Source: a virus. Taken from it: a DNA stretch of 64,000 nucleotides. Location of the stretch: positions 62,001 to 126,000 of IMG/VR virus record IMGVR_UViG_3300006880_000001. One strand, 5' to 3'. The notes under the pieces were generated by a model. The model saw only the letters and a list, made by a program, of their open reading frames with translations, made no database searches and was not told where the DNA came from. The position numbers were made by a program, and so were the translations under genes. This document shows, in pieces, positions 24,200 through 30,372 of the stretch (within the stretch, counting starts at the first letter, position 1; each line of letters starts with the position of its first letter).

Positions 24200-24496
24200 A
24201 TGAACGAACTGATCCATGTCGAGGGCCGCCGCGAGCTGGTGCGCGACGACGAAGCCCGCGTCAACATCACCTACAAGGGCGAGAACGGGGACCTACCGGA
24301 CACCATCACCTTCGATGCCACCGACGCTGACGTCAAGACGTGGGTCACGGAGGCAGTCCGGGGCGGGCACGTTCCGGGCATCGCCGCCGACCCCGGCGCG
24401 AACTTCCGCGACTTCGTCGTCGATCGCTTCACGCCCACCGACGCGCGGCCGTTCAACCTCATCTCGATCCGCCCGAAGACGCCGTTCGGCCGATGA
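24200..24496 (+). CDS. Candidate ubiquitin-like (beta-grasp) modifier
   Basis: 98 aa. Predicted order beta (ARVNITYKG), beta (DTITFDAT), helix (DADVKTWVTEAVRGG), beta (FRDFVVDRF), beta (FNLISIRPKT), which is the beta-grasp pattern. It ends TPFG-R, so removal of one residue would expose a C-terminal Gly as in ubiquitin precursors. Size and position between a JAB peptidase and an E1-like gene recall the ubiquitin-like protein C of the PRTRC plasmid cassette. No sequence-level match to ubiquitin is claimed. Confidence 0.7.
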   Translation: MNELIHVEGRRELVRDDEARVNITYKGENGDLPDTITFDATDADVKTWVTEAVRGGHVPGIAADPGANFRDFVVDRFTPTDARPFNLISIRPKTPFGR

Positions 24497-24849
24497 TGAA
24501 CGTCGTCAAGCGATGCCCGGGGTGTGGCGCTACGTGGGTTACGCCCCCGGGATCGATCATCAAATGCCGGAACTGTGGGACGACCTGCGCCGGCACGACG
24601 TCCGTCGCGTTTACCACTGACGCCCCCACGGTACAGACGGCGGACGGTGATGAGACCGCAACAGCGCTCCAACTGGCCGACGCCAAGGTCACGGAGGCCA
24701 GGGATGCGCTGCAGGCTCTCGTCAAGGCGAACCCTGCCCTCGTCCATCCTCAGTGCCGCACGTGGCAATGTCGTCGGTGTCGGCTACGCAACACGATCGA
24801 GATGCTCGAGTGCTGGGAGCCACTTTCACAGGAGGCGAAGAAGTCATGA
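24493..24849 (+). CDS. Double zinc-finger protein with NZF-like half
   Basis: 118 aa, overlapping the ubiquitin-like stop (ATGA). N-terminal zinc ribbon C8-x2-C11...C25-x2-C28. C-terminal finger W91-x-C93-x2-C96-x3-N100-x6-C107 follows the RanBP2/NZF consensus except that the last Cys is Pro110; C88 could substitute. NZF fingers in eukaryotes bind ubiquitin. A helical linker joins the two. The role as reader or ligase-like adaptor for the adjacent ubiquitin-like protein is inference. Confidence 0.75.
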   Translation: MMNVVKRCPGCGATWVTPPGSIIKCRNCGTTCAGTTSVAFTTDAPTVQTADGDETATALQLADAKVTEARDALQALVKANPALVHPQCRTWQCRRCRLRNTIEMLECWEPLSQEAKKS

Positions 24850-25439
24850 CCACCGTAGCGGGTGAGCAGCGGATCGTCATTGCGGGCATCGGAGCGTTGG
24901 GGTCGCATCTCGTGCCCCTGCTGAGGAATCTCCCCGCCGACCTTGTCGTGGTCGACTTCGACCGCGTCGAGAAGAAGAACGTGGCCTCGCAGTTCTACGG
25001 CACCTCCACCGTGGGCCAAACGAAGGTGGAGGCCCTGAAGCGCCTCATGCTGTTCCTCTACGCCGCGCCCGTGCAGGCGAAGGGGTATCGGATCTCCGAG
25101 GCGAACGTCGATGTGCTTCTGGCCGGCGCGACGCTGGTCGTGGATTGCCTCGACAACGGTGATGCGCGTCGACTCGTCCAAGGCTTCGTGCGCCGGCACA
25201 AGGTACCGTGCGTGCACGGCGCCCTCGCCGCCGATGGCAGCTTCGCCCGCGTGATGTGGGACGAGGCGTTTGTCATCGACAACGAGGACGTCGTCGGTCA
25301 GCCGACCTGCGACGGCGGCGAGCACCTGCCGTTCATCGCCGCCACGGCGGCGTGGCTCGCGCAGGCGGTGCAGACGTTCTGCCGGAGCGGAAAACAGTTC
25401 AACTACTATGTTTCTCCGGCGAACGTCATCTTGCTCTGA
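24846..25439 (+). CDS. ThiF/MoeB/E1-like adenylating enzyme
   Basis: 197 aa, overlapping the zinc-finger stop. Rossmann-type G14-x-G-x2-G (IVIAGIGALGSHL), VVDFDRVEKKNVASQFY with the conserved Asp/Asn/Gln of ThiF-E1 enzymes, K60, D100 in VVDCLDN, and candidate catalytic C155 in GQPTCDGGEH. The CxxC zinc pairs of MoeB are absent and the protein is short, as in minimal bacterial E1s. It would adenylate the C-terminal Gly of the ubiquitin-like partner. Last protein gene of the cassette. Confidence 0.85.
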   Translation: MTTVAGEQRIVIAGIGALGSHLVPLLRNLPADLVVVDFDRVEKKNVASQFYGTSTVGQTKVEALKRLMLFLYAAPVQAKGYRISEANVDVLLAGATLVVDCLDNGDARRLVQGFVRRHKVPCVHGALAADGSFARVMWDEAFVIDNEDVVGQPTCDGGEHLPFIAATAAWLAQAVQTFCRSGKQFNYYVSPANVILL

Positions 25440-25447
25440 TCTCGTCC

Positions 25448-25476
25448 TTGACAGGACGGCCACGAGTAGCTAGGTT
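25448..25476 (+). promoter_or_regulatory. Consensus sigma-70 promoter of the tRNA-like cluster
   Basis: TTGACA, 17-nt spacer, TAGGTT. A short hairpin TTCTCG-GACGCGA-CGAGAA follows the expected start. Unlike most protein-gene promoters here it has a normal -35 and no GTCAC box. Confidence 0.65.
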
Positions 25477-25510
25477 GCTTCTCGGACGCGACGAGAAACG
25501 GCCCATCACG

Positions 25511-25640
25511 GAAGGGTAAGGGGACCGGGTCCCCGCCAACTGCTAAATTGGTCCACCCCGACAACGCCTCTCGCTGGCCTCGGCTAGCACACGGCAGCTG
25601 TCTACAAGAACGGTCGGTTCGACTCCGACACCCTTCCCCA
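25511..25640 (+). tRNA. tRNA-like gene, anticodon GCT, with 52-nt insertion
   Basis: Acceptor GAAGGGT pairs fully with ACCCTTC, discriminator C, encoded CCA (25638-25640). D-arm GGGG-ACCGGGT-CCCC; anticodon arm GCCAA/TTGGT with an 8-nt loop containing GCT (25542-25544), nominally Ser. T-arm GTCGG-TTCGACT-CCGAC. Between anticodon and T arms lie 60 nt, of which 25557-25608 is nearly identical to the insertion in the next tRNA-like gene. Total length 130 nt. It may be a tRNA with a giant variable region, a tRNA carrying an intron-like element, or a tRNA-mimicking noncoding RNA. Confidence 0.65.
25557..25608 (+). repeat. 52-nt insertion, copy 1
   Basis: 48 of 52 positions match the copy at 25718-25769. 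The core can fold as GCTGG-CCTCGG-CTAGC, flanked by GCC...GGC. It ends CTGTCTACAAG. It sits in the variable region of the first tRNA-like gene. Confidence 0.8.
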
Positions 25641-25670
25641 CTTCGCTGACAACTGAATAATGACCATTTC

Positions 25671-25803
25671 CGGGGGGACGTCGCCTGGTGGCGACACTTT
25701 CATATGACGAAAGCAATCCCGACAACGCCTCTCGCTGGCCTTGGCTAGCACATGGCGCCTGTCTACAAGGAAGCCGTGACAGGTTCGATTCCTGTACCCC
25801 CGA
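25671..25803 (+). tRNA. tRNA-like gene, anticodon ATG, with 52-nt insertion
   Basis: Acceptor CGGGGGG pairs with ACCCCCG at six of seven positions; D-arm GTCG-CCTGGTGG-CGAC; perfect anticodon arm CTTTC-ATATGAC-GAAAG (anticodon ATG at 25704-25706, nominally His); perfect T-arm ACAGG-TTCGATT-CCTGT. The CCA is not encoded (CTG follows). The variable region is 65 nt and includes the second copy of the insertion. A34 in a His anticodon is unusual, which adds to the doubt that this is an ordinary tRNA. Confidence 0.6.
25718..25769 (+). repeat. 52-nt insertion, copy 2
   Basis: Differs from copy 1 by two C/T changes, both in predicted loops, and an AG/GC dinucleotide. The flanking tRNA sequences are unrelated, so the block moved or was conserved as a unit. 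Confidence 0.8.
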
Positions 25804-25832
25804 CTGAGCGCAGTCATTTCGAGGTGCTTACA

Positions 25833-25907
25833 CGCGAAGATGCTCATTGGTCGAGCATCGGCCTTAAGAGCCGACAGGAGTCGGTTCAAATCCGACCTAC
25901 GCACCCA
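25833..25907 (+). tRNA. tRNA-like gene, anticodon TAA (Leu)
   Basis: D-arm GCTC-ATTGGTC-GAGC, anticodon arm TCGGC-CTTAAGA-GCCGA (anticodon TAA, 25865-25867), 5-nt variable loop, T-arm GTCGG-TTCAAAT-CCGAC, encoded CCA. The acceptor CGCGAAG/CTACGCA has two mismatches. A short variable loop is atypical for bacterial tRNA-Leu, so identity is uncertain. No 52-nt insertion. Confidence 0.6.
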
Positions 25908-25992
25908 ACTCAGCCCCTCTCCTCGACCGCGCTCGTTATTTGACCGAAGGGTTGTGGGTCGCCCGCCAGATCGGTGCGGTGAACTACACCTC

Positions 25993-26042
25993 GGCCGCCA
26001 TCCTCGCCAACCAGCTGCAATTGGTTGGTGAGGGTGGCGGCC
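25993..26042 (+). ncRNA. 21-bp stem-loop after the tRNA-like genes
   Basis: Arms 25993-26013 and 26022-26042 pair at all 21 positions, two as G-U, with an 8-nt loop (GCTGCAAT); CTCAGCCTTTT follows. It may be a terminator, a processing site or a small structured RNA. The same bases are also open in one frame (TTG at 25940 to TGA at 26057, 39 residues), so a short coding function is not excluded. Confidence 0.6.
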
Positions 26043-26066
26043 TCAGCCTTTTGGGGTGAGCGGAAT

Positions 26067-26088
26067 GGTCACTGCGCCGATGTACTAT
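26067..26088 (+). promoter_or_regulatory. Class A-like GTCAC promoter
   Basis: GGTCAC, 7-nt spacer, ATGTACTAT. The T-A positions align with the class A consensus although TGn is replaced by ATG. The ATG of the next gene is at 26098. Confidence 0.45.
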
Positions 26089-26097
26089 GGTTTGACC

Positions 26098-26550
26098 ATG
26101 AGAACCATCGTCGCTCTGACAGCCCTCCTCGCAGCCGTCTTCTCCGTCGGCGCCGCCCTGGCCGACACCGCCCCTCTCGATCCCGATGAGGGAGTCTCCC
26201 CGGCCGCGCCGGGGATGATGACCCTGGTCGTCTACGTGCGCGGCGAGCGCCTCGACACCATCGCGGTCAGGACCTGCGACTACGACATCCGGATCCAGGA
26301 GCCGCGGGTCGGGTGGATGCGCCGGTACTGGTGCGGCAACCTGCCGGGGACGGATGGCGCCGAGATCACCAGCGGCTACACCGTCGACGTGCCGGCGCGG
26401 GTCGGCTGGTACCAAGTCTGGGGGTGGCGGGTCGTCGGCGCCGACTGGTGGACGCTCATGCCCCACGCGACGGCCTACCGGATCACCGCCGAGGACGTCC
26501 GTCGCGGGTACCTGATGACCTGGGCGAGCTACACGTTGCCGAAGACCTGA
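26098..26550 (+). CDS. Secreted protein of unknown function
   Basis: 150 aa. A clear signal peptide (MRTIVALTALLAAVFSVGAA then LADTA) is followed by a beta-rich domain (MTLVVYVRGERLDTIAVRTC) with one likely disulphide (Cys pair about 40 residues apart) and many Trp/Tyr. I start it at the ATG that gives the signal peptide. Exported, probably periplasmic or extracellular; target unknown. Confidence 0.75.
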   Translation: MRTIVALTALLAAVFSVGAALADTAPLDPDEGVSPAAPGMMTLVVYVRGERLDTIAVRTCDYDIRIQEPRVGWMRRYWCGNLPGTDGAEITSGYTVDVPARVGWYQVWGWRVVGADWWTLMPHATAYRITAEDVRRGYLMTWASYTLPKT

Positions 26551-26553
26551 CGT

Positions 26554-27210
26554 TCACGGCCGGCGGCGTCGAGTCCGCCGCAGCCGCGTCCTCGTCGCAA
26601 GGCGCCGGAGCGCGCGGCCGAGGAGATCCGCCGCCGGCTGTGCCGGGTACCGGGTGCCGACGTCGAGGATGGTCACGCGGCCGTTGTCGTCGATGCCGAC
26701 GTTGTCACTGTGGAGGTCGTCGAGGGCGGGGATGCCACGCTCGTCGAGCTCCGTGACCGTCTCGTGGAGGTGCTCCATGACGTACCGGCACTCGTCCATC
26801 TCCGACCGGCGCGCCGAGACGGTGCACACCTCCTTGGCGATCTGGCTTCGTGGCGTCTTCGCGCGGAACGCGTCGACGAAGTTGATGAACCAGTCGCTCC
26901 AGTAGCCGGGGGAGGGCCGAAGCCGGTCAACCACCACCGCGTAGGCGTACGGCTGTCCGTTCTGGCGCAGGAGGTAGGTCTGGTGGACCTTGACGACGCC
27001 GCGGATGCCTTGCCCTCGTTGGAGGCCATCGACGTCGCTGGCGTCGGTGGTGACCTTCACCAGCTTGCCGTCGTCGCGCTCGTAGACACAGGCCTGAGAC
27101 CCGCACGCGATCGGCTTCGTACCCTTCAGACGAAGGGCCTCCTCCTGCTTCGAGCTCAAGCAGAGGAGGGTCCTCTTCGCCGCGCGGACGCAGCTCGGTG
27201 GCTTCGCCAC
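26554..27210 (-). CDS. Protein kinase-like fold protein
   Basis: 218 aa from a GTG just after the upstream stop. Kinase-type elements: a Gly-containing ACGSQACVYERDDGKLVKV lobe with a candidate ATP-binding Lys, a catalytic-loop-like LDDLHSDNVGI (H-x-D-N), and a metal-binding ILDVG. This resembles RIO/aminoglycoside-phosphotransferase-like folds more than Hanks kinases. The C-terminus is very basic. Substrate unknown. Start uncertain by a few codons. Confidence 0.7.
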   Translation of the reverse strand: MAKPPSCVRAAKRTLLCLSSKQEEALRLKGTKPIACGSQACVYERDDGKLVKVTTDASDVDGLQRGQGIRGVVKVHQTYLLRQNGQPYAYAVVVDRLRPSPGYWSDWFINFVDAFRAKTPRSQIAKEVCTVSARRSEMDECRYVMEHLHETVTELDERGIPALDDLHSDNVGIDDNGRVTILDVGTRYPAQPAADLLGRALRRLATRTRLRRTRRRRP

Positions 27211-27218
27211 GGGCCGCC

Positions 27219-28046
27219 TCAGCGGCGCGAGCGCGACACGCCGTAGGCGACTCCGCCCACGACGGCCAGCGCCAGGCCGACCTTGAGCCACTTCGGGAGT
27301 CCGAAGTGGATGGCGCCCTCTGCCGAGGTGGTCATCGACGTCTCATCCGGGGGAGGGATCGGGAGGCCGGCCTGCACCGGCGGCTGCGTCGGGATCTGCG
27401 AGCCCGGCACCGGTGAGGAGGGGGGCTTGATGGGCGGGGACGGCAGCTGCGAGCCCGGGATCGGCTGGCCGGGGATCGGCAACGACGGGGGCTTCACCGG
27501 CGTCGAGCCGGTCGGCATGCAGACACCCGGACCGATGATGGGGACGACGTAGTTGGTCCCGGCGGGGCACTGGGTGTTGTACGTCTGGGGCAGCGTGGTC
27601 GGCTTGGCACAGAGCCACGCTCCGCTGGCCTGGAGGACGGGCGTCGTCCCGACGGGGCAGGATGGCTTCGGCGCCGGCGTCGGCGTGGTGCAGACCCACC
27701 TGCTGTTCGCGGCGCTCCAGACCATGGTCTGGCCCGGCTGGCAGCGCGGGATGGGGGCTTTGAGGCAGGACCAGCCCGTCACGATGGTCTTGAGCGTGGA
27801 TCCGATGGAGCCCGGTACCGCGGCGGTTCGGGTCGGCGTCGCCACGTAGCCCACCTTGCACGTCGGCTTCGGCGCCGGCTTCGGTGCCGTCGTCGTGGGT
27901 GTGGTCGACGTCGGAATCCCGCCGCCGCCACCGTAGTCGGTGGGGCTGGGGGTCATCGTGGCGTTCAACGCCGGGCCAGCGAGGCGCGCGCCGAGCAGAA
28001 CCGTACGCCCGTCGGGGCCCGTGATCTCACCGCTGATCCAGGACAT
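27219..28046 (-). CDS. Cys-repeat, proline-rich membrane-anchored protein
   Basis: 275 aa. After a short N-terminal region, four Cys-pair units (CKVGYV...WSC, CQPGQTMVWSAANSRWVC, CPVGTTP...GAWLC, CPAGTNY...GPGVC) are separated by Thr/Pro linkers. Then repeated PIPGSQLP / PVPGSQIP segments, a membrane helix (KVGLALAVVGGVAYGV) and an SRSRR end. This looks like an extracellular or virion-surface stalk with small disulphide modules. No homologue recognised. Confidence 0.75.
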   Translation of the reverse strand: MSWISGEITGPDGRTVLLGARLAGPALNATMTPSPTDYGGGGGIPTSTTPTTTAPKPAPKPTCKVGYVATPTRTAAVPGSIGSTLKTIVTGWSCLKAPIPRCQPGQTMVWSAANSRWVCTTPTPAPKPSCPVGTTPVLQASGAWLCAKPTTLPQTYNTQCPAGTNYVVPIIGPGVCMPTGSTPVKPPSLPIPGQPIPGSQLPSPPIKPPSSPVPGSQIPTQPPVQAGLPIPPPDETSMTTSAEGAIHFGLPKWLKVGLALAVVGGVAYGVSRSRR

Positions 28047-28099
28047 GTCTGGAGCATCGCACGAGGACCGTCCCAGATCCACGGCCAACCACGTCGAGC

Positions 28100-28121
28100 T
28101 GTCACCGCGCCGTGGTAGACG
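28100..28121 (+). promoter_or_regulatory. Class A GTCAC promoter
   Basis: TGTCAC, 7-nt spacer, TGGTAGACG. The hexamer ends 7 nt before the ATG at 28129. Confidence 0.65.
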
Positions 28122-28128
28122 TGGGTGC

Positions 28129-28761
28129 ATGCCGAAGCGCAACCGCGCCAAGCTGACCAGGCGGTTGGTCGACGTCATCCCCAACGACGTCGACCTGCAG
28201 GAGCTCTTGGAGGTCCTGATCGAGGGGAGTGCGACCCACAAGGCGTCGGAGACGCCATGGCGATCCTGGGTGTTCGCTACCCGGTTCTGCATCGATGTCT
28301 ACTGCCGCGCGGTGATGGACTCCAAGGACATTGACGCCGACGCGCAGGACATCTTCCGGTTCCTGGTTCGGTTGGTGAACGAGGCCAACCAGCCGCTCGC
28401 CGAGACCTTCCGCGCCAACAACTACGACCGCGCCATCGAGCTCGAGTACGTCGCCGACAAGCTGAACGCACCGTTCGCAGCGGTCGCCGCGCTCCGGGAT
28501 GGGTTGGCCATCGTCCGCCTCGGGCTCGCACGATCCGATGGAGGTGGGGCCGCGTTCCTCGGGCGCCTTGATCGGTTCGTTGCGCAGTGCGAGGTCCATG
28601 GCGTGGACGTCGATGACCTTGTTGAGAAGTGGCGAATGGAGGACGCCCTCTACGGTTGTCCAGCTGAGGATCGGGCGAAGCTCGAGAGAGCCTTCCGTAC
28701 GGCCTGGCGCCGCGGCTTGATAGGATTGGCGTATGCCATCCACCCCCACCCCCACGGTTGA
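28129..28761 (+). CDS. Unknown helical protein
   Basis: 210 aa, basic N-terminus (PKRNRAKLTRRL), then helical throughout (DLQELLEVLIEGSATHKASE). The region LQELLEVLIEGSATHK recalls small effector-associated helical domains, but not enough to name. Predicted leaderless. The next gene starts inside its last codons. Confidence 0.7.
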   Translation: MPKRNRAKLTRRLVDVIPNDVDLQELLEVLIEGSATHKASETPWRSWVFATRFCIDVYCRAVMDSKDIDADAQDIFRFLVRLVNEANQPLAETFRANNYDRAIELEYVADKLNAPFAAVAALRDGLAIVRLGLARSDGGGAAFLGRLDRFVAQCEVHGVDVDDLVEKWRMEDALYGCPAEDRAKLERAFRTAWRRGLIGLAYAIHPHPHG

Positions 28762-29047
28762 TGTCCCGCCCCTCCACCTACTCGTCGAGGTGTCGAAGAA
28801 TGGCTACAAGCTCCCGCCCGAGAAGTCGCAGTACAAGGTCGCCAGCTGGGACGCGCTACCCGCGGTCATCGCTGGCGTCATCGGCCGAACGTTCGTCGAC
28901 GCCATCCACGTCTCCGCGACCACCGCGGAGCTCCTCCGCACCCTCGCCACCACCGCTATCACCGACGACGATCGCAAGGCCCACGTGGCGCTGAGCGCAG
29001 GTGGGACCGGACGCCCGATCTACAAGCTTCGGATCCTCATCGATTGA
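28733..29047 (+). CDS. Unknown small protein
   Basis: 104 aa, overlapping the previous gene by 29 nt. A TGATAGGAT extended -10 ends 6 nt before the ATG, giving a second internal leaderless start. Mixed alpha/beta. No family recognised. Confidence 0.65.
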   Translation: MPSTPTPTVDVPPLHLLVEVSKNGYKLPPEKSQYKVASWDALPAVIAGVIGRTFVDAIHVSATTAELLRTLATTAITDDDRKAHVALSAGGTGRPIYKLRILID

Positions 29048-29214
29048 ATGTCGGCGACCTCTATAAGGCCCCGTGGGGGACGTACCGCCTCCACCGCTTC
29101 GGCTACGACCCGATCGGATCGTTCGTGGTCGTCCTCCAGGATGTTCTGAATCATTCGGCTTTCGTGCAACCCAAGATCCAACGTCTCTTCGGTGTCTACC
29201 TTCGCATCACGTGA
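29044..29214 (+). CDS. Short beta-rich protein with TTG start
   Basis: 56 aa. TTG overlaps the upstream stop (TTGA). Sequence VGDLYKAPWGTYRLHRFGYD then SFVVVLQDVLN looks like a genuine small beta fold, and the frame ends just before the next gene's Shine-Dalgarno. Too short for certainty. Confidence 0.5.
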   Translation: MNVGDLYKAPWGTYRLHRFGYDPIGSFVVVLQDVLNHSAFVQPKIQRLFGVYLRIT

Positions 29215-29221
29215 GAGGCCC

Positions 29222-29611
29222 ATGTCCGTCTACGTCATCCACAACGACTCTCTCGAGGAAACCCTCCACAGCGTCGTCGGCGAGGCGAAGATCCACCGCT
29301 GGAACTGCCCCTGTGGATGCTCCGATTGCCGGGGCTACGTGCTCTACGCGTGGAACGCGCACCGCCCCTCGGTGTGCATCGTGGCGTCAACGGTCTACGC
29401 CTACGACGACCACGTTCACCTCTTCGGTGCTGAGACCCTCGAAGAGATCGACACCTTCCCAGACTTCGCGACGCGTTTGTTGAGCGCGGACGACGGCCTC
29501 CAGTTGGAGGTCTGGCTGATCGCCGGACTGCGGGAGGTCCTTCGCGACTTCTTCACAACCTCTGTGCAGGAGAGCGTGTCCTGCAACCTTCAGAATCAGC
29601 CCAACAACTGA
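29222..29611 (+). CDS. Unknown protein with Cys-rich knuckle
   Basis: 129 aa. WNCPCGCSDCRGYVLYAW near residue 30 may bind zinc. The remainder is mixed helix and strand. ATG follows GAGAGGCC. No family recognised. Confidence 0.7.
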   Translation: MSVYVIHNDSLEETLHSVVGEAKIHRWNCPCGCSDCRGYVLYAWNAHRPSVCIVASTVYAYDDHVHLFGAETLEEIDTFPDFATRLLSADDGLQLEVWLIAGLREVLRDFFTTSVQESVSCNLQNQPNN

Positions 29612-29623
29612 GAGGACCCGTCC

Positions 29624-30157
29624 ATGAGCAAAGCGCCCCACAAGTACTGGACCGACCAAGACGACCCCGACAAGCTCACCGTCAGCTTCGGCTGGCGCCT
29701 CTTCGTCGGCATCGCCGTCGCCTGCCTGTTCCTGTTCACCCTCGGGGGCATCCTGTGGATGCTCAAGGTCGGCAGCTCCGACATCCGCGGCCGTGGCGAC
29801 GCCTACACACAGAAGACAAGTGGCGCCAATCGGGTCTTCGCCCAGGAGCAGTTCGAGCGCCTCTTCGCCGAGGTCCGCGCCTCCGATCAGAAGATCACGA
29901 TCGCCCGGCTGGCCCTCGCCGAATGGCAGGCGCGACACCCCGAAGGCTGTCGGCCGCCACTGCCATGCGAAGGCGATCGCCTCTCGACCGACATGCGCGG
30001 CATGCAGAACTATTGTCTCTCGATTCGGGCCCAGTACGAGGCCGAGGCGCGCTCCTACACGAAAGAGCAATTCCGCGCCGGGGATCTGCCGGCTCGTCTG
30101 TCCGAAGCAGACCCCGCCTTCAGTCGTTGGGGCTTCGGCGACTACGACTGTCAATGA
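29624..30157 (+). CDS. Single-pass membrane protein with periplasmic domain
   Basis: 177 aa. A cytoplasmic start, one membrane helix (LFVGIAVACLFLFTLGGILW) and a C-terminal domain with three Cys and a central helix rich in Gln/Glu/Arg. Topology suggests an inner-membrane protein facing the periplasm or virion exterior. Function unknown. ATGA overlap with the next gene. Confidence 0.75.
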   Translation: MSKAPHKYWTDQDDPDKLTVSFGWRLFVGIAVACLFLFTLGGILWMLKVGSSDIRGRGDAYTQKTSGANRVFAQEQFERLFAEVRASDQKITIARLALAEWQARHPEGCRPPLPCEGDRLSTDMRGMQNYCLSIRAQYEAEARSYTKEQFRAGDLPARLSEADPAFSRWGFGDYDCQ

Positions 30158-30372
30158 CCATGCCGCGGCGGGGACCCCAGGGGCCGTTCCGTGGCCGCAT
30201 CGTCGCCTTCGACGCCGCCTCCTACGCGGGTCGAGTGGCCATCGACCTGGAGGTTTGGCCGTTCCGTGCTACGTGCTGCAACCACGACCTTGTGGTCGAT
30301 TCTGTCGTCAGCGTGTACCTCGACCACCGCGATCGCGTCTTCGCCATCCGTCGCCCAAAGGAAGAAAAATGA
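30154..30372 (+). CDS. Small beta-rich protein
   Basis: 72 aa, basic start then alternating strands (GRIVAFDAASYAGRVAIDLE) like an OB or SH3-type barrel, with a CC pair. Coupled on both sides by ATGA-type overlaps. Unknown. Confidence 0.65.
   Translation: MTMPRRGPQGPFRGRIVAFDAASYAGRVAIDLEVWPFRATCCNHDLVVDSVVSVYLDHRDRVFAIRRPKEEK

Noticed and set aside
20174-25439. Complete PRTRC plasmid cassette
   Set aside because: No ParB-like gene and no clear PRTRC proteins B, D, E or F are visible; only the JAB, ubiquitin-like and ThiF parts are comparable.
25598-25612. Second anticodon-like loop (GTCTACA, CTA amber) in the 52-nt insertion
   Set aside because: Only two or three base pairs support the stem and position 37 would be C, so an amber-suppressor arm is not convincing.
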